Shown: one piece after another, positions 48,301 through 61,207 of the stretch
Layout: each line of letters opens with the position of its first letter
Numbering within the stretch: the stretch's first letter is position 1
From: Tomocerus qinae
Taxonomy: Eukaryota; Arthropoda; Collembola; Entomobryomorpha; Tomoceridae
Length of the DNA: 64,000 nt
NCBI GenBank assembly: GCA_020055645.1
Contig: CM034547.1
Coordinates: 34,850,909 to 34,914,908 of the forward strand
Direction of reading: 5' to 3'
The notes under the pieces: model-generated
Told to the model about the DNA's origin: nothing
Seen by the model: only the letters and a program-made list of their open reading frames with translations
Database searches by the model: none
Translations under genes and position numbers: made by a program

Positions 48301-51300
48301 TTAAAAACGTTTGTGCTTAATAGGAAAGATTTTTTGTCGGAATAGAAAGAACTGATTTTTGGGTGAGGGCTTTTATAGACAATATTATCATACACATAAA
48401 AATATGTAAATTAATACGTTTACTAAATCCTCGTTTCCCGTTCATTCCATTCCGATCCCTTCCCTACCGCATCCATTGTTCATTTTTTTCTCAAAGTAGG
48501 TACTGAAACCTCTTGAAAGGTCTCACTCTCACTCACGCACTCACACACTACTACATATTCAGAGACTATTACATAGCATTAGATTAACGGACAATGGATA
48601 ATAAATATAGAAATTGATGCTGTAATGAAAAGGCTGTAAAGGGAGATAAGTTAAGACAACTCATCTTGAAGGAGAAACTGGCTTGCTTGTGCACATTATC
48701 TTTGACAAGGACGAGACATTATTATTAAAAGAGTTTTTAATGGCTCTTTGCACCTCATTTGCTGCTGTCAGTCATGCACTGGAGTCTCGCACCTCTCCGA
48801 CGCAACTTCCATTATTCAATTCAACTGAGTTGTCCAAAACTAAAGGAAAGATTTGTCGGTCTATGACAAACCAAAATGCGTAAAAGTGTCTTCACGACAC
48901 TTTATGTTGAAAGATTTCCATCATTACGATAGGTACTTAACATACCTTGTTCCATCTCTAATAGCATTGTAATACCAAAATACATACATTTGGAGTTACC
49001 TACATATATGCGCTACATTAACTAGAAGAATGAAGGTTTGCTTTACAGGGTTAGTATTTGTGCATAAGTGTACACAGATTACTGATGAATTTGTATAAAC
49101 TAATAGGGTTTGGGCCTATAATTGAATTAATGGTTCATACATGTTCATAATAAGATTACTTCTCAATGTGCTTATTATCTACATATATTCCATAATTCCA
49201 TATAGCGAACTAATGAGTTTAGAAAATATTTTTTTAAATTCATCTTTTAAGCACATGACTTTATTACACAAAGGAATATAAAACGAGTCTAAAAGTTTCA
49301 TTTATCTGGTAAGTAAAAAAATTAAGATTTCTCATTTGATTTCCGTCGCTCTGCTGAAGAAAGGATGAGGACGGATTTATGACTACGCGGCTGCTGCAAT
49401 GTACATTGCATGCAGTACCCTTCCACCTGCCTCTGGGGAATATACCTATAGTAGATGCGTATTGTTAGCATTAGGGAAGACCTACCATTATGTCATTATC
49501 TGGGATAGGGAACAAGAGTGAGAGAGATGTTAGTGAAGACCATATGCACTTACGGCTAGCCAGAGAACAAGAAAAGAAGACTCGGAGGAAATTATGGAGA
49601 TTCGGAAGCTGGCAGGTTGGCAAGGCACTCAAATCAGCTCAAGCCCAACTCATCCCAAGTCTTACAATCTACTTACATTACTTAAGGTGACTGTGTATAC
49701 GATTTGGGAATCTCTGGTGACTATCAAAATACATGTTAAAATTTTTTGCCATTCTTGATATAACTTCCAGAGTTTTACTCCGATTTTCTAATGAAGTACA
49801 TTTACGGAAAGGTAAAAACATTGGCTAGGATTTAATTTGGGAAAATTTTCGATTTTTTTGATTATTTAGCAGTAGCAATGGTTCAAAATTTTATGCGAAT
49901 TTCTATCCAGATGTCATCATTAAAGTGTGACATGTATAAAAACTGAGGCAATAATCGAACATTTTCCCAAATTAAATCCTAGCCAATGCGTTTGCCTTTC
50001 CGAAAATGTACATCATTAGAAAATCGGAGTAAAACTCTGGAAGTTATATCAAAAATAGCAAAGAGAGTTTCATAAAAAAGGTTGAAATGTAAACTGCCTC
50101 ATACTTGACCGGATGTGCAAGTCATAGAATATCCGACATTGAAGCAATGGACTGATATCAACTTGACATGAGCTAGAGCATTGAGCTTTTTCTCTATGCC
50201 AACGCTGATGGTGTCATAATTTTCATAGTGTCATTGCTTGATTACAGTCAGTAGTAATTCGATCCCATGGTTACTGATGTCCCACCCAAGAGATAGCAGT
50301 GCAATACTCGAAATAATGTGTGGAAATGCAAATGTGCCTCTACATCCAAATGTAGCCAGTTCATGGCATGAACAAATTCTTGTGCACATTGGATGAAGAT
50401 TTTGCAGTGCAGATTGCTGTTGCTATTGGCTCCCTGTGTTAAATAGCTACATACCATTCAAAATTAGGAACTTCCTTGGAAACTTTCAATTTTGTTATTT
50501 TGAAGTATTGCAATATACTGCCCAGCGTCGAATACTGCGATTGTGTGGTTATCTCCAGTTAGTTTTTCGGTTAGTAGGGCTATGGGTTTCGGCTACCGTT
50601 AGAAGCATATTTTTATTTGAATTTTGAAATATTTAAAAATTTCGAATTTCGAAATAAAAGAGGAACAGCCACCTTAAGTCTTCTTACCTACCAGACAGAC
50701 ACCTACTACCAACCAATCCAACTTACCAACCAACAACGGGGAAATTATCAAAAAAACGCATTAAAATACCGTCGGGCTTTATCTAACTGCCTTGTATGAA
50801 CCATCAGCCAAAATCTATAACCTCGTAGACAAAAATCATGTGAATTAAGTATGATCTGCTGACACATTATGTCTGCATCTCTATGAATGCACATTTCTAC
50901 GATATCCATGTTTATTAGTAGTGGATGATATTCCATTACTTCCAGCTTCCTAGTTTCGTATACTGTATACTCCGTAACCTGTTATAGTACAATACGTAAT
51001 TACATTGATAGGGCCGCCGTCACAGGTATTTCACAGTTTATATCTGGCTAATTTGGTACTCTAATTTCGAAAATGATTAATTCGTATGCAGAAATCATGT
51101 TCCGGAGATTAATACTGCCAATCTTCTCGGTTCAAATCAAAAGCACTCAAAGATCGAAAACCATTTGCTCTTAATTTGGGAATTTTGATTTTGAAAATAC
51201 AGTGTGTGTGTTGAAAATACAGCAATTTGTGTTTTATAAAAAGTATATGATTGTATGTATGAAATTGGAACACTTTTAATTTATGACAAACCAAAGGTAG

Positions 51301-52884
51301 AATATCAAACCAAATTCAAATAGAATTCACTTTTTAATATATACGAAATAAATTCTAACAATTAATATTATGTGTATATTATGGTATATCATATAAAGTG
51401 GTATTATCTTAATGTACTATCTAAAGTATGAGAGTAAAATGGGTGAATAAGTTATTATATAATACTTTTTAGAATCGTATTGTTATAACGCACGGGATAT
51501 ATCTTGTTATAATGAGTCAATTAGTTTTCATATAGGGAGACAGTGGGTTGCAAATTAGTCTCTTGTGACACCCATTGTGTTCTTCGAAGAAAAAGAAAGC
51601 CCATTTAGAAACTGAAGAAATGATGGGGTTTGTTGGGTCTAGCCCAAGTTCCTTTTAGTTGAAAATCCTGCATTCGAATGCATTATGAGTAGGAAGGAGT
51701 CCACCAAAGCCATGCAACAGCCAGACTTGGTGGTTGGTGTAAAATAGGGAAACATAAATATAATTCTCACATGCGTATGGTCTACGTAGTATTATGACAT
51801 GGCTGTTTCTGAAATTCAGTTTTGTGCCTTATGGTCGTAGTGAGAATTAAATGATCTTTTAAAGACCATTCCCACTTACAATTACAAAGTTAAATTCCAT
51901 TGTCCATAAAGTTATTGCGTCTCAACCCAAAACTATTTCTCTTCTCTCTCTCCCTATGAAATGAAGTGAAGTGGAGTAAGTCAGTTGGATATTAGGCGAA
52001 TGTGATTTAGTCTGTCCGGGTTAATGTGGTTTCCGTGGCTTTGTTTTATCTCTGCACGTATAACACAAAGCTCTATTAGTACAGAATTGTCTGTACATTC
52101 TTTGTTGTCTAATGCTATCCTATTATAATATGTTGTTCCGATTTCTCCGCTTTTGCTTTACTGTCCGATGTACACAATGGAACATGCTTATGATACTACG
52201 GTAAGCAAACATAAGCACGAGACTGTCCCAGTTCCGGTTCTTTTAGAGCATATAGACACATACCTCGTAAAAGCATAATTTCCCTTTAGACTAACTCATC
52301 TCCTAAATTTCTATAAGACAGAGACTACTATTGTACTTACTCTCCATACGGAGTGATTTGTGTACCCGGAGAAAAAATGGCTTTCATCTCATTTGAAAAT
52401 TAACGATAAGTTTAGTTTCAGTCACTGAAGTAAAGTCTGGAGCGTACTGAATAATGTCCTGTTAATGTAAAACTCGTGTGTAATACATACACTGTGTTTG
52501 CGTAAGCAGATGGAGCTTACCAATGTTCTAGTCAACTTTTACTTTATTTCCATAAAACCTTAATGGACTTCACCAGGAAATTATTTATAGGGGAAAACAT
52601 AATTTTCAACAGATTCTGTGGAATCTAACTGCGAGGAGGTACTTTTACTAAGTATACCATAGACAAAGTACATCTACATAATATAAACACTCCTATCCAT
52701 ATATTAGAACACTACATATGTTATAATATGAAGTCCAATTCTAGAATTGCATGTCCAGGTACAGAATATACCTTAAATTGTTCACAATTTCCTTGTATAT
52801 AGCTAAACACCATTTTTATATAAGTTAATTTTTGAAAACTCATTATAAGAATGTATAAAATATTAGTAATAGTCATTACCACAG
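45398..52884. other. 7.5 kb with no supported gene
   Basis: AT-rich, with chance frames only, including a 127-codon minus-strand frame at 47889-48272 without recognisable motifs. A foldback lies at 49747-50060. A slightly GC-richer patch near 49360-49690 has short open frames on both strands that I could not resolve. Confidence 0.4.
49747..50060. mobile_element. 314-bp foldback element
   Basis: TTGCCATTCTTGATATAACT at the left end is matched in reverse complement near 50040-50060, and the ~105-bp arms (49747-49852 and 49955-50060) share CCAGAGTTTTACTCCGATTT and ATTGGCTAGGATTTAATTTG. A ~100-bp unrelated loop lies between. No coding capacity. Confidence 0.8.
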
Positions 52885-53024
52885 GTACGTATTCTGTAGG
52901 TACAGTAAGCACTGACTGTGCTGGTGATGATTCGGATGATGTTGATGATGATGAGATGACTCTTAGCTTTCGAAGAACAAAACAGGAGAGAAAGGGAATC
53001 ATCCGGAGTGGAGTGTACAGACAG
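52885..53024 (+). CDS. Candidate internal exon with acidic stretch, unknown gene
   Basis: It is bounded by acceptor CATTACCACAG and a near-ideal donor CAG|GTGAGT. It encodes GDDSDDVDDDEMTLSFRR then TKQERKGIIRSGVYRQ: an acidic patch followed by a basic one. It starts with two bases of a split codon and ends in phase 0. An internal AG at the TTCTGTAG could be an alternative in-frame acceptor. The family is not recognised, and no neighbouring exon with matching phase was found. Confidence 0.42.
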
Positions 53025-56000
53025 GTGAGTAAAGGGCTAGAGGATTAGTATGCATACAAAAGCACCTCGCAGCGCAATATAGTGACCCCAGGGGTCATGA
53101 TCAGAAAGTCCAAGGGGGGTCATGAACCTGTATTTTACTTTTACTATTTTACTCCAAAGGCCAGCTCCTTCTCCACACATCCAACAATGTACCTACTACT
53201 ACGCTCTTTTCTGTTCTCCTTTCCACTGAGGAATGGCATAGGCAGTAGATGACTAATCATAAGCTGACTGGACCTGAAACTGAAATTAACTGAACTCAAT
53301 CCTCAGAGACTTACTTAATCTATAGATACCAAGCAACACGCAGACTCTTAACTATCATATTATAATGGGGAACTAAAACAAAATTGTCCGTCAGTTTTCC
53401 CGTATTGCTTAAGTGACTTGCCTTGCTCATCTTGCTTTGCCTTAGACGGAAATCTCGGATGCACTTTGACTTCTTTCGCCCCGGCCTGCCTGTCTTGGCT
53501 AAACAAAATAACAACCAATCTAATAAACAAGAAAACAACTACCTTTTTGACAACACTTCGTTTTATTTTACATTAGAGTGTTATATATCATTAACAGTGT
53601 TCATCATCAAAATTCAAAACCATGAATCCTCAAATGAATCGCTGTTCAATTTCTTCTGAAAAGCTGCATGAGCAAGACCTTTTATAGTTGTGCCTATTTC
53701 ACCGTACTTGTTATTGCTAGACCTATAGTAGTATCGTTTTACAGTATTGTATTGCCTCATCTCAACTACCTTTCATACAAGATGTATATCACATATTCAA
53801 AGATAATTTCAAAAAGTCTTCTACAATTACTGTTTTTGATAGTGGTATCTACTTAGTTATATTTATTTCTATTAATATATCTCACTATATTCATATACTG
53901 AAAGCATAAAGTAGTTTCACTTAGATGCATTTCATTAAAGCAGAAATGCTATTCGATGTAGGTAAGAGGAGAACGTTAATTGCTGTTACCTACCTGATTT
54001 TGTTTTCGTTTAGGTTTTGTTGAAACTGAGTTTGTGTTCCTTCTATTTGTTTGCATGGAGTACCTGACTCTATTTGCCGCCCATTTGCCAAAAACCACAA
54101 GGGGTGGAAGTCGGCTTCCGTTTCGTATCGACTGAATCGATTCAAAGAAATGCTTCTGTACTCTAATATATTACTTCATGTTTTTCTCTTACAATGCCAA
54201 AGAAGCTTGTTGATACTTAAGATCCATTTCTCATACAAACTCATTAGAACATAACAGAAATAACGAAAGTTTTAGTAAGCAAAAGCAATCTATGAAACCT
54301 ATTCAGTGGATTAGTCACTTAAAACATGGTTTTGTTCGCTAAAACATTTACTAACTTTGATGCATGATGGTTTTGCAGCATTGAAATAACAGCTTTGTTT
54401 TACATCTTCTGGTCCCTTGAACCTTTTGTCCTTATTTATTTTTTATAGTTGATGAGTAATTTTTCATAATGAAATAATAGATTTTCTGAGATGGTTGCCT
54501 CTTGATTACCGGGTACCCTCTGAGTGAAAACTTAGGTTAGTATTTATTTGTAATTAAATCTGAAAAAATCTAATTAGTAATGGAAAGAGATATGATTTTG
54601 TGAGTAGGCAAGTGATACCGGTTAATCAGTGTCGCATTACAAATAAAAACAACTAAATATGATCTCCGCAATCTCCTAATCTAATGAGAGGACTTAGTAA
54701 CGAGCATATCATTTGACTCTATTTATTGGTGTACAGTGTACAAAAGCAGGGGGAGAAACAGATAAAGGGAGAGAACAAAGTACACCAATTAGTTGATAAA
54801 GCAGTCCAAGTCTCTTTGCAAAGAGCTTTGGTACTATATACTATAAGTACCACTTGTAGTCTGTATTAGACCTTACAGATATATTACCTGAGTAAGTGTG
54901 TGCATAGCAAATAATTATGTTTCCCATCTCAGTTTCCTCCTACGTTATCCAAGATTAAACATTTCCTCTTGCTACATGAGAACTGAGTAGCAAATATGCC
55001 AATTTTATTAATAATCTTAACTTTGAAGTTTGAATTTGAATGTGAATCGCTGGGTGCAGGTTTAAAACAATATCCTTAAGGCACTTATGTACATCAAGTG
55101 TTACTAGAAAACAGTATTCACAATCCTTTTCAGTTTACGAAAACAATCAACCTACTTAAAGTAAGTAGCATGACTCGACTGTTGCATGAGTGGCTTTCCT
55201 TGGCTACGTTTACTTTGCATTTCCCCGTCCCTGCTTCCTATAAGTGTGCTTTAATTGTGTCTACTACCTGTACACTTAGAGAGCAGAGTGAGAGAGCAAA
55301 TACTGCCATGGCCTTATAGCAGTATTATTACTTGCATCTTATTATTTACTCATCTTTACATTATCATCATCTGCATGCAATCTATCTAACGCGATTCACT
55401 TGTTGGCAGTTGTTCCGTTGGTACATGACTAAGATCACTATACTTATAACTCCATACAGAAGTTCAGGAGCTCCTCATACTTCTCCAAAGAGCATCAGAG
55501 TAGGACTTTTCCAGTCTTCTATTTCTCAGGGCATGCAGTATAAAGTCAGATCTCTAGCGTGATATTTACTTAAATAATGCTCATCACATTCTGTGTAAAT
55601 ATGTACTTTATGTCTCTTATAAAATTCTACTTATACAGCAACTATATACTTTTGCATATAACGCAATAGCCATGTTAAATACTAGGGCTTGTAAGTATGC
55701 ACAGTTACTCGTAAGCTACTTATTAAAACGACTACCTACTTGAGAAATTCACCTGCTACAATAATTATGCAAATTAAATCGTGCAACTCTTTGTCTTCTC
55801 CTCAAGTGAATTGAATTGAATTTACTCGGTTACTTATTCACTCATCACTACTTGAGAGACTCCAGAGATGTGTAATAGTATCAAACGAGACTACTACGAC
55901 GTGTCTAAAGTCATGATTACAGCAATTTTAATTTAAAGCCGTGCTTAATTGTACTATAATTAAACAGTTTTGTCTGGAAAAACTCGTCCAACTACTCGTG

Positions 56001-57096
56001 CCTATCTGCAAGGAAAGCATTATTCTATAGCATGGAAATACACATAACTATTCACTACAGACACCAATATAGGAGTATCAGGAATAATACAATTATACAC
56101 CTGCATGTTTATTGTTAGTAATACAGTCACTAAGCTCCCCGTGCTTTTGGAAGTATTCTTGTCAGCTTATCGTTAGCTTGTATTTGTATTTTTTATACAC
56201 TCTTTTTGTATAGTTGGTGTTGATTTTTCATTCGCTAACAGGGCCTGTTTGAAGTTTGGGGAATGAGTTTTATTCTTTCCACTTTTTTGAATCAACAGAT
56301 TCACGCTATATTTTAATTACTTCTTGATTTAGCTTTTCTTTAATCCCCGACTATAGCTATATGGGTTTAAAATATACCTTGATGTATCTGTACTTATGTA
56401 TAGTGCATACTCTGCTTATGTACTTACATACGATTTATGGGTTTCACTTTCCGGTTATCTTCCGTATTCAGCCTCTTGAATCTTCAGTCTTAATACCTTA
56501 ATAAGAGCAATTTTTCAACATGTTATACCATTTTTGTTTACATTAAAGTGCAATGTAGAAAATGATAAAGTACCCATGTAGAAACTGACATTGCTTGCAA
56601 GTGGAATGGAATGGAATTAACAAATGGAGTAAACCCATTTATTATTTACATATGCCTAATTAATTCCGATACTTCAAAGCGATTAAGGAAATGTAGTTCA
56701 GTACATTTTTTGTCCCAACTTATTTTGGAAATCATTTTTATTTTCAAGGAGAATTTGATTTCAATTTTGGGTCTTGTAGTACATAAAACGTTTGTTTTTG
56801 TGCACTTCGATAGCTAAAGTCTAGTTTCTGAAAATAACAACAGTTCCTTACCATTACTACGGTGCAAAGAGAATCAAGATAAAGGCATTGTATTAAATCG
56901 TCATTAGTATAAACAAATGATGCTACCATCAATTATCAAAGTTGCCGATATGACTGCATTAATCCTAGCGTAATTGCATTTACACTGACTATATATTGCA
57001 TTTTCCACTTCCATCGTCTAGCTTTGTGAAATGGTAAACATACTAAAGGAAGACATGACTATAATAATAACAGCTAAATGCAGAGTTTATGCATAC
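53025..57096. other. 4.1 kb with no supported gene
   Basis: I see only chance reading frames and simple-sequence patches. It could be intron of the genes represented by the exons at 52885 (plus strand) or 57097-61207 (minus strand). Confidence 0.4.
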
Positions 57097-57225
57097 TTTC
57101 CTGTTTGTGTAGCGAAGATAGACGTTGGTGCATAGCCTGGTGGTGTTCACTCTTAAAGTTCATGTTTCCGGGTGGCATGGCTTGCAGGATGATATCTAGG
57201 ACTCCCAACAAGGTATAGCCGAGCA
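57097..57225 (-). CDS. Membrane-protein candidate exon C
   Basis: The acceptor is GACTTTCTCCGCAG and the donor AAA|GTATGC. It starts with two bases of a split codon. The same frame is open further upstream to about 57263 (AYHFIATFSAVLG), so a start after TTATAG at 57263 is an alternative with an equally hydrophobic result. Confidence 0.4.
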
Positions 57226-60200
57226 CTGCGGAGAAAGTCGCAATGAAATGATAGGCTTGAGAGCTATAATCCTTTTATCTCTACGATGTCCTTTGTGGTT
57301 TTTAAGTACCACTTGTATTTACACTAGTCCGCACATATTGCATAGAGCTGCCGAATTTATCTCAAATGAAAACTACCTTTCACTTCAATTTAGTTTGAGG
57401 CAAGGAGAGTCTCGTGTTGACTTGACTTGAATGCAATGCTCTCTCAACCTCAAACTTATGTTTTTAGTTAATATAGTGGCTGAGTTTGAGTGAGATCAGA
57501 ATTTGGCTTTCGCCATTTGTGCTCTGCTCTGTGTCACTTCCTGAGACTCATTTTATTTAAGTCCAGATCCAGACCGAGGCCATTATTCCCGTCCTCTTCA
57601 TAATGCATAAGAGGCATTTAGTCTCTCCTCTAATTCTCAGTCAGCCCCTTCATTTATACTATTTCTTATTTATTATTATGATCATTACCAACATGCTGGT
57701 TAATCCGCAATGAATAACTTACTCTACATTAGAGCAACCAACTACTAATAGCAAAGGCAGGTCGCACAAATACCAACAAAAGCCCCCATTCTAATATTTA
57801 TTACCGTAGCACAGCAATAAGCAAATTATTATTCCGCATTTACAAATAGCACTAGAACGCATAACTACAACTAATGCACGTAACTGCCTCGTGGACCTTC
57901 TATACATTACACTTTACTACGATAAATATCTTCCGAGTACTTTATGATTCCAAAATGGAGCTACTTATTTACTGCGTTATAATTTTCAACTTCACGGTTT
58001 TAGTTTTATTTATGAATGTTTATACTCCTATTTACATCAATCATTATCGTAACTTGTTATAGTTAGCTATAATTAGGTACCACTCAATGTAGAATGTACA
58101 ATATTAATACATGAATGAAGATTTACTGCTTTAAAGAGCGTTTTCTTGCACTAAAATTCAGTTCAAGTTTTACATTGGACATGTAAAACGGACATGGACT
58201 ACATTTTTCTATTAACTATTATAAATCATCATTTGACGGGCTCCAATAATTTTTCAAGTGCAAAATCTTCCGAGTGCAAAATCACCTAAGCAGTGTACAT
58301 CTGAAGACTGTTTATTACTTCAAATTGATTGTATATTCGATGTACCCAATGTAAATATAATATGACTGTGTCATTAGTGCGCGGTACGCAACTAGTAATT
58401 CATTTATACATCATTAATTTAATTTTAGAAGTCAGACAAGTACTGATAACTGTCTTCTTATTGCTATTTTACTACCAGGCGCATGTTTCCATTATGTATT
58501 GTTAATTCTCATATGCAGTACATTATTATCTCTACTGTATTCAAGTCTCACCCCACATATGTAGCTCTTTTATCATCCTAGCCATTAGCAGTATATGTGT
58601 GTAAATAAATGCATTGAAAAATGCACAGTACAATGCAATACATAGTTACGGCAAACACAAATAATAATTATGGGAATGACTTGCAAACTGATTTTGTTCG
58701 TTGGCTGTTCTTCGTACAAAAGAAGAAGGTAACGATGCCGGCTCCAATGGCAGGTTTAGTTTCGTCGTCTTCTTTGGAACAGTAACACAGTTTTTTCGGA
58801 TGAGATGACCAAAGGGAGTTATTTTACTTATATACCTATCGACACGTAATGATATAGTATTTCGAAAGATTACTAGGGTAGGCTACATCTATACAGTCCT
58901 GTGATACAATATCAAACAATGTAGGACTGCGTGCCTACCTAATTTCACAGAATAAATGGGATGTGCAATAAATGAGCTTCGTTAGGTTACGAATTTATGT
59001 CAACAGTTTTCTCGGTAAATGGCACACATTTCATAAATATGTAGGTATTTATTTAGATAGTTTCATTTGAAGAATTTGGACAAAAACTTAATTTTTAATG
59101 TTTACTATATTGGCTATATAAACGGAAATCCAAAATCTGAGTCCAGTGCAGTCCAGTGAAATTCAAATGAAGTGGAATAAGTTCAAGTGAAGTTGAGCCC
59201 AGCTGAGAGATCTTGACACGTTGTCAGTCTCCGAGGCACAAAGAGACTTGACCGACCAATTATCACCCCATGCCTTCACATCACATCACTTCACTTTATC
59301 TATTTGATGCCTTCCTCTTCTTTCCTCTATCAGTGCATTGTGCTCACATCCTATTCTCTGTTCCATAGATAATCCACAATAATAGACTCTGATATACGGT
59401 ACTTATCCCCACTATTCCTATTATGATCCTGTTACAAATAACACACAAGTCACACTGCACATAATAAAATACTCAACAGTACCGCTCTATTCTACGTCTT
59501 TCCATATGGCTTATTATTTCTGGCATTATTCAACTTGAGACTTGTTTCTTTTGAATTACTTTGGTTTGACTTGTCTCGGTTATGAGACCTGTACGCTGTT
59601 ACACCTCGTAGCACAACTCACACGTAACATCCTTAAGAATCCAATGTAATAGTTACTACAAGAAAGAAATGCAAATGCTTTCTTCTGCCGTCTTCTCTTC
59701 AAGTCAAAGTCAATTTGTATTTGATGGGTACTAAATGGATCTGCGGTGTGAATAGTTAAACAGTAAACGCTAAGTACATACCTAGAACCACTATTTTGTA
59801 CTCTTAACTGGTTTACATTACGTTCTCGTATTTATCCCGTGGTTTAACAATACATCATAAGGATGTTATGATTTTAGATTTATATGGATAGCATAGTATT
59901 TCATAATTGAAGCATGATAAAACAAAAACTACAAAACTTTAAGCGAGTATTATAACAACTGTCTACCTATCAAGCTTGAATTTATTTATTTTGTACATTA
60001 GTCACACCGGACTTTATCGTAGAGTCAATTTATTTCTCCTCGTATACTACAGTATTATCTTTGTTATGATTTATAGTTTAAAATGCACTTAGTAGATGAT
60101 CCAATTTAAATTCTTCCAAATGTTTCCTGTGCATATCGAATACTGTTACTTAAACAAACTCATTTGGAAATTCCAATGATTTTTATTTGTGATACATTTT

Positions 60201-61207
60201 TTTCTAATAGCGACTGACCACAAAGTAACCTCATGTTTGCATCTCTCATCTATCCTTCCAATTTGGTTACAATGATGCAGCCTATAAGCAACAATGTTAT
60301 TATGGCTTGGTTTTGAAATCTGTAGGGCACTCGTCACCAAGTTTTAAAAAAGCAAGATTTGAATTATACTTGAATTAAAGTAATGCTAAAACTGTATACT
60401 TATCCCACAGATACTCTATGTCCCTTGAAAAGTTGAAAACCATACACAAAGGGAACACAAGGAAAATGGATTTGAGTAAATGATATGTTTAGCCCACAAT
60501 TTTAAACTTAGAAAGCTGGTTGCTTCTATTCAGTTAAGTTAGTAAAATTCTCCCATTAAAGTAATTGTAATTAATGTCTTATAATGCATAAAAAATGCAT
60601 TGGGCTACATCTAGAGAGCGGCTACATAGAACACTCTTGTACTAAGTACTACTGATACCGGTAAATCTGTACATTTTATTGCGTATTACGGATGTTTCGA
60701 CCATAAAAGAAACGATTTACAAATATACGGCATTTGTAGACTATTGAACATACCTATAGAAGTATACCTATAGAACAAGGTGTAATAATGAAAATAAATG
60801 AGGTGTTTAATTATAAAATGTGGTTTAATTTCAGTTAACATTTATTGCCAGTGCTACTACAATAATACGTGTCGAATTTAATAGTACTATACAAATTAGC
60901 ATTACATCCCTATTCTGATTCTAGTTCACTTTCTTTCAGTTCAGTCAGTCAGTTCATGTCGTAAAAACGTAATTGCCTTTTATTGTATTGTAAAACACGA
61001 CGTATTGTGTTGCAGGTAGTTAGTCACTTCATCTTACGTGTTTTTCTGCTTTACTGTCCAATGTCCATTCTGTTGCATCTCGTAGAGAATCAACACCATA
61101 CAATATGCCGATATACCTATAGAAAAGACGAGCATTGTGCTGTGCGAAGATACCTCGTTTGATTATAAGTGCAGAATCACCCCGAGCCATAGCCACGCGG
61201 TTCTCCT
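57097..61207 (-). CDS. Putative membrane-protein gene, three exons (possibly a two-pore K+ channel)
   Basis: The three minus-strand exons 61154-61207, 58718-58771 and 57097-57225 join in phase 1 at both junctions. They read MARGDSALIIKR, then DDETKPAIGAGIVTFFF, then LGYTLLGVLDIILQAMPP and NFKSEHHQAMHQRLSSLHKQ. Joined, the second and third exons create one continuous hydrophobic helix (GAGIVTFFF-L-LGYTLLGVL), which supports the model. LGYTLLG followed by a polar helical region is reminiscent of M1 plus cap of TWIK/K2P potassium channels. No pore motif (TxGYG) was found in the window, so the family is a guess. One donor (T|GTACGA) is weak. The gene should continue leftward beyond 57097, and its start is also unseen. 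Confidence 0.35.
58718..58771 (-). CDS. Membrane-protein candidate exon B
   Basis: A 54-nt exon, DDETKPAIGAGIVTFFF, after acceptor TGTTCCAAAG. Phase 1 on both sides. The frame stays open upstream (KKLCYCSKE) but has no acceptor there. Confidence 0.35.
61154..61207 (-). CDS. Membrane-protein candidate exon A
   Basis: A 54-nt exon, ENRVAMARGDSALIIKR, preceded by a long pyrimidine tract and TTGGCAG, with donor CGAG|GTATCT. Phase 1 on both sides, matching exon B. Confidence 0.33.
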
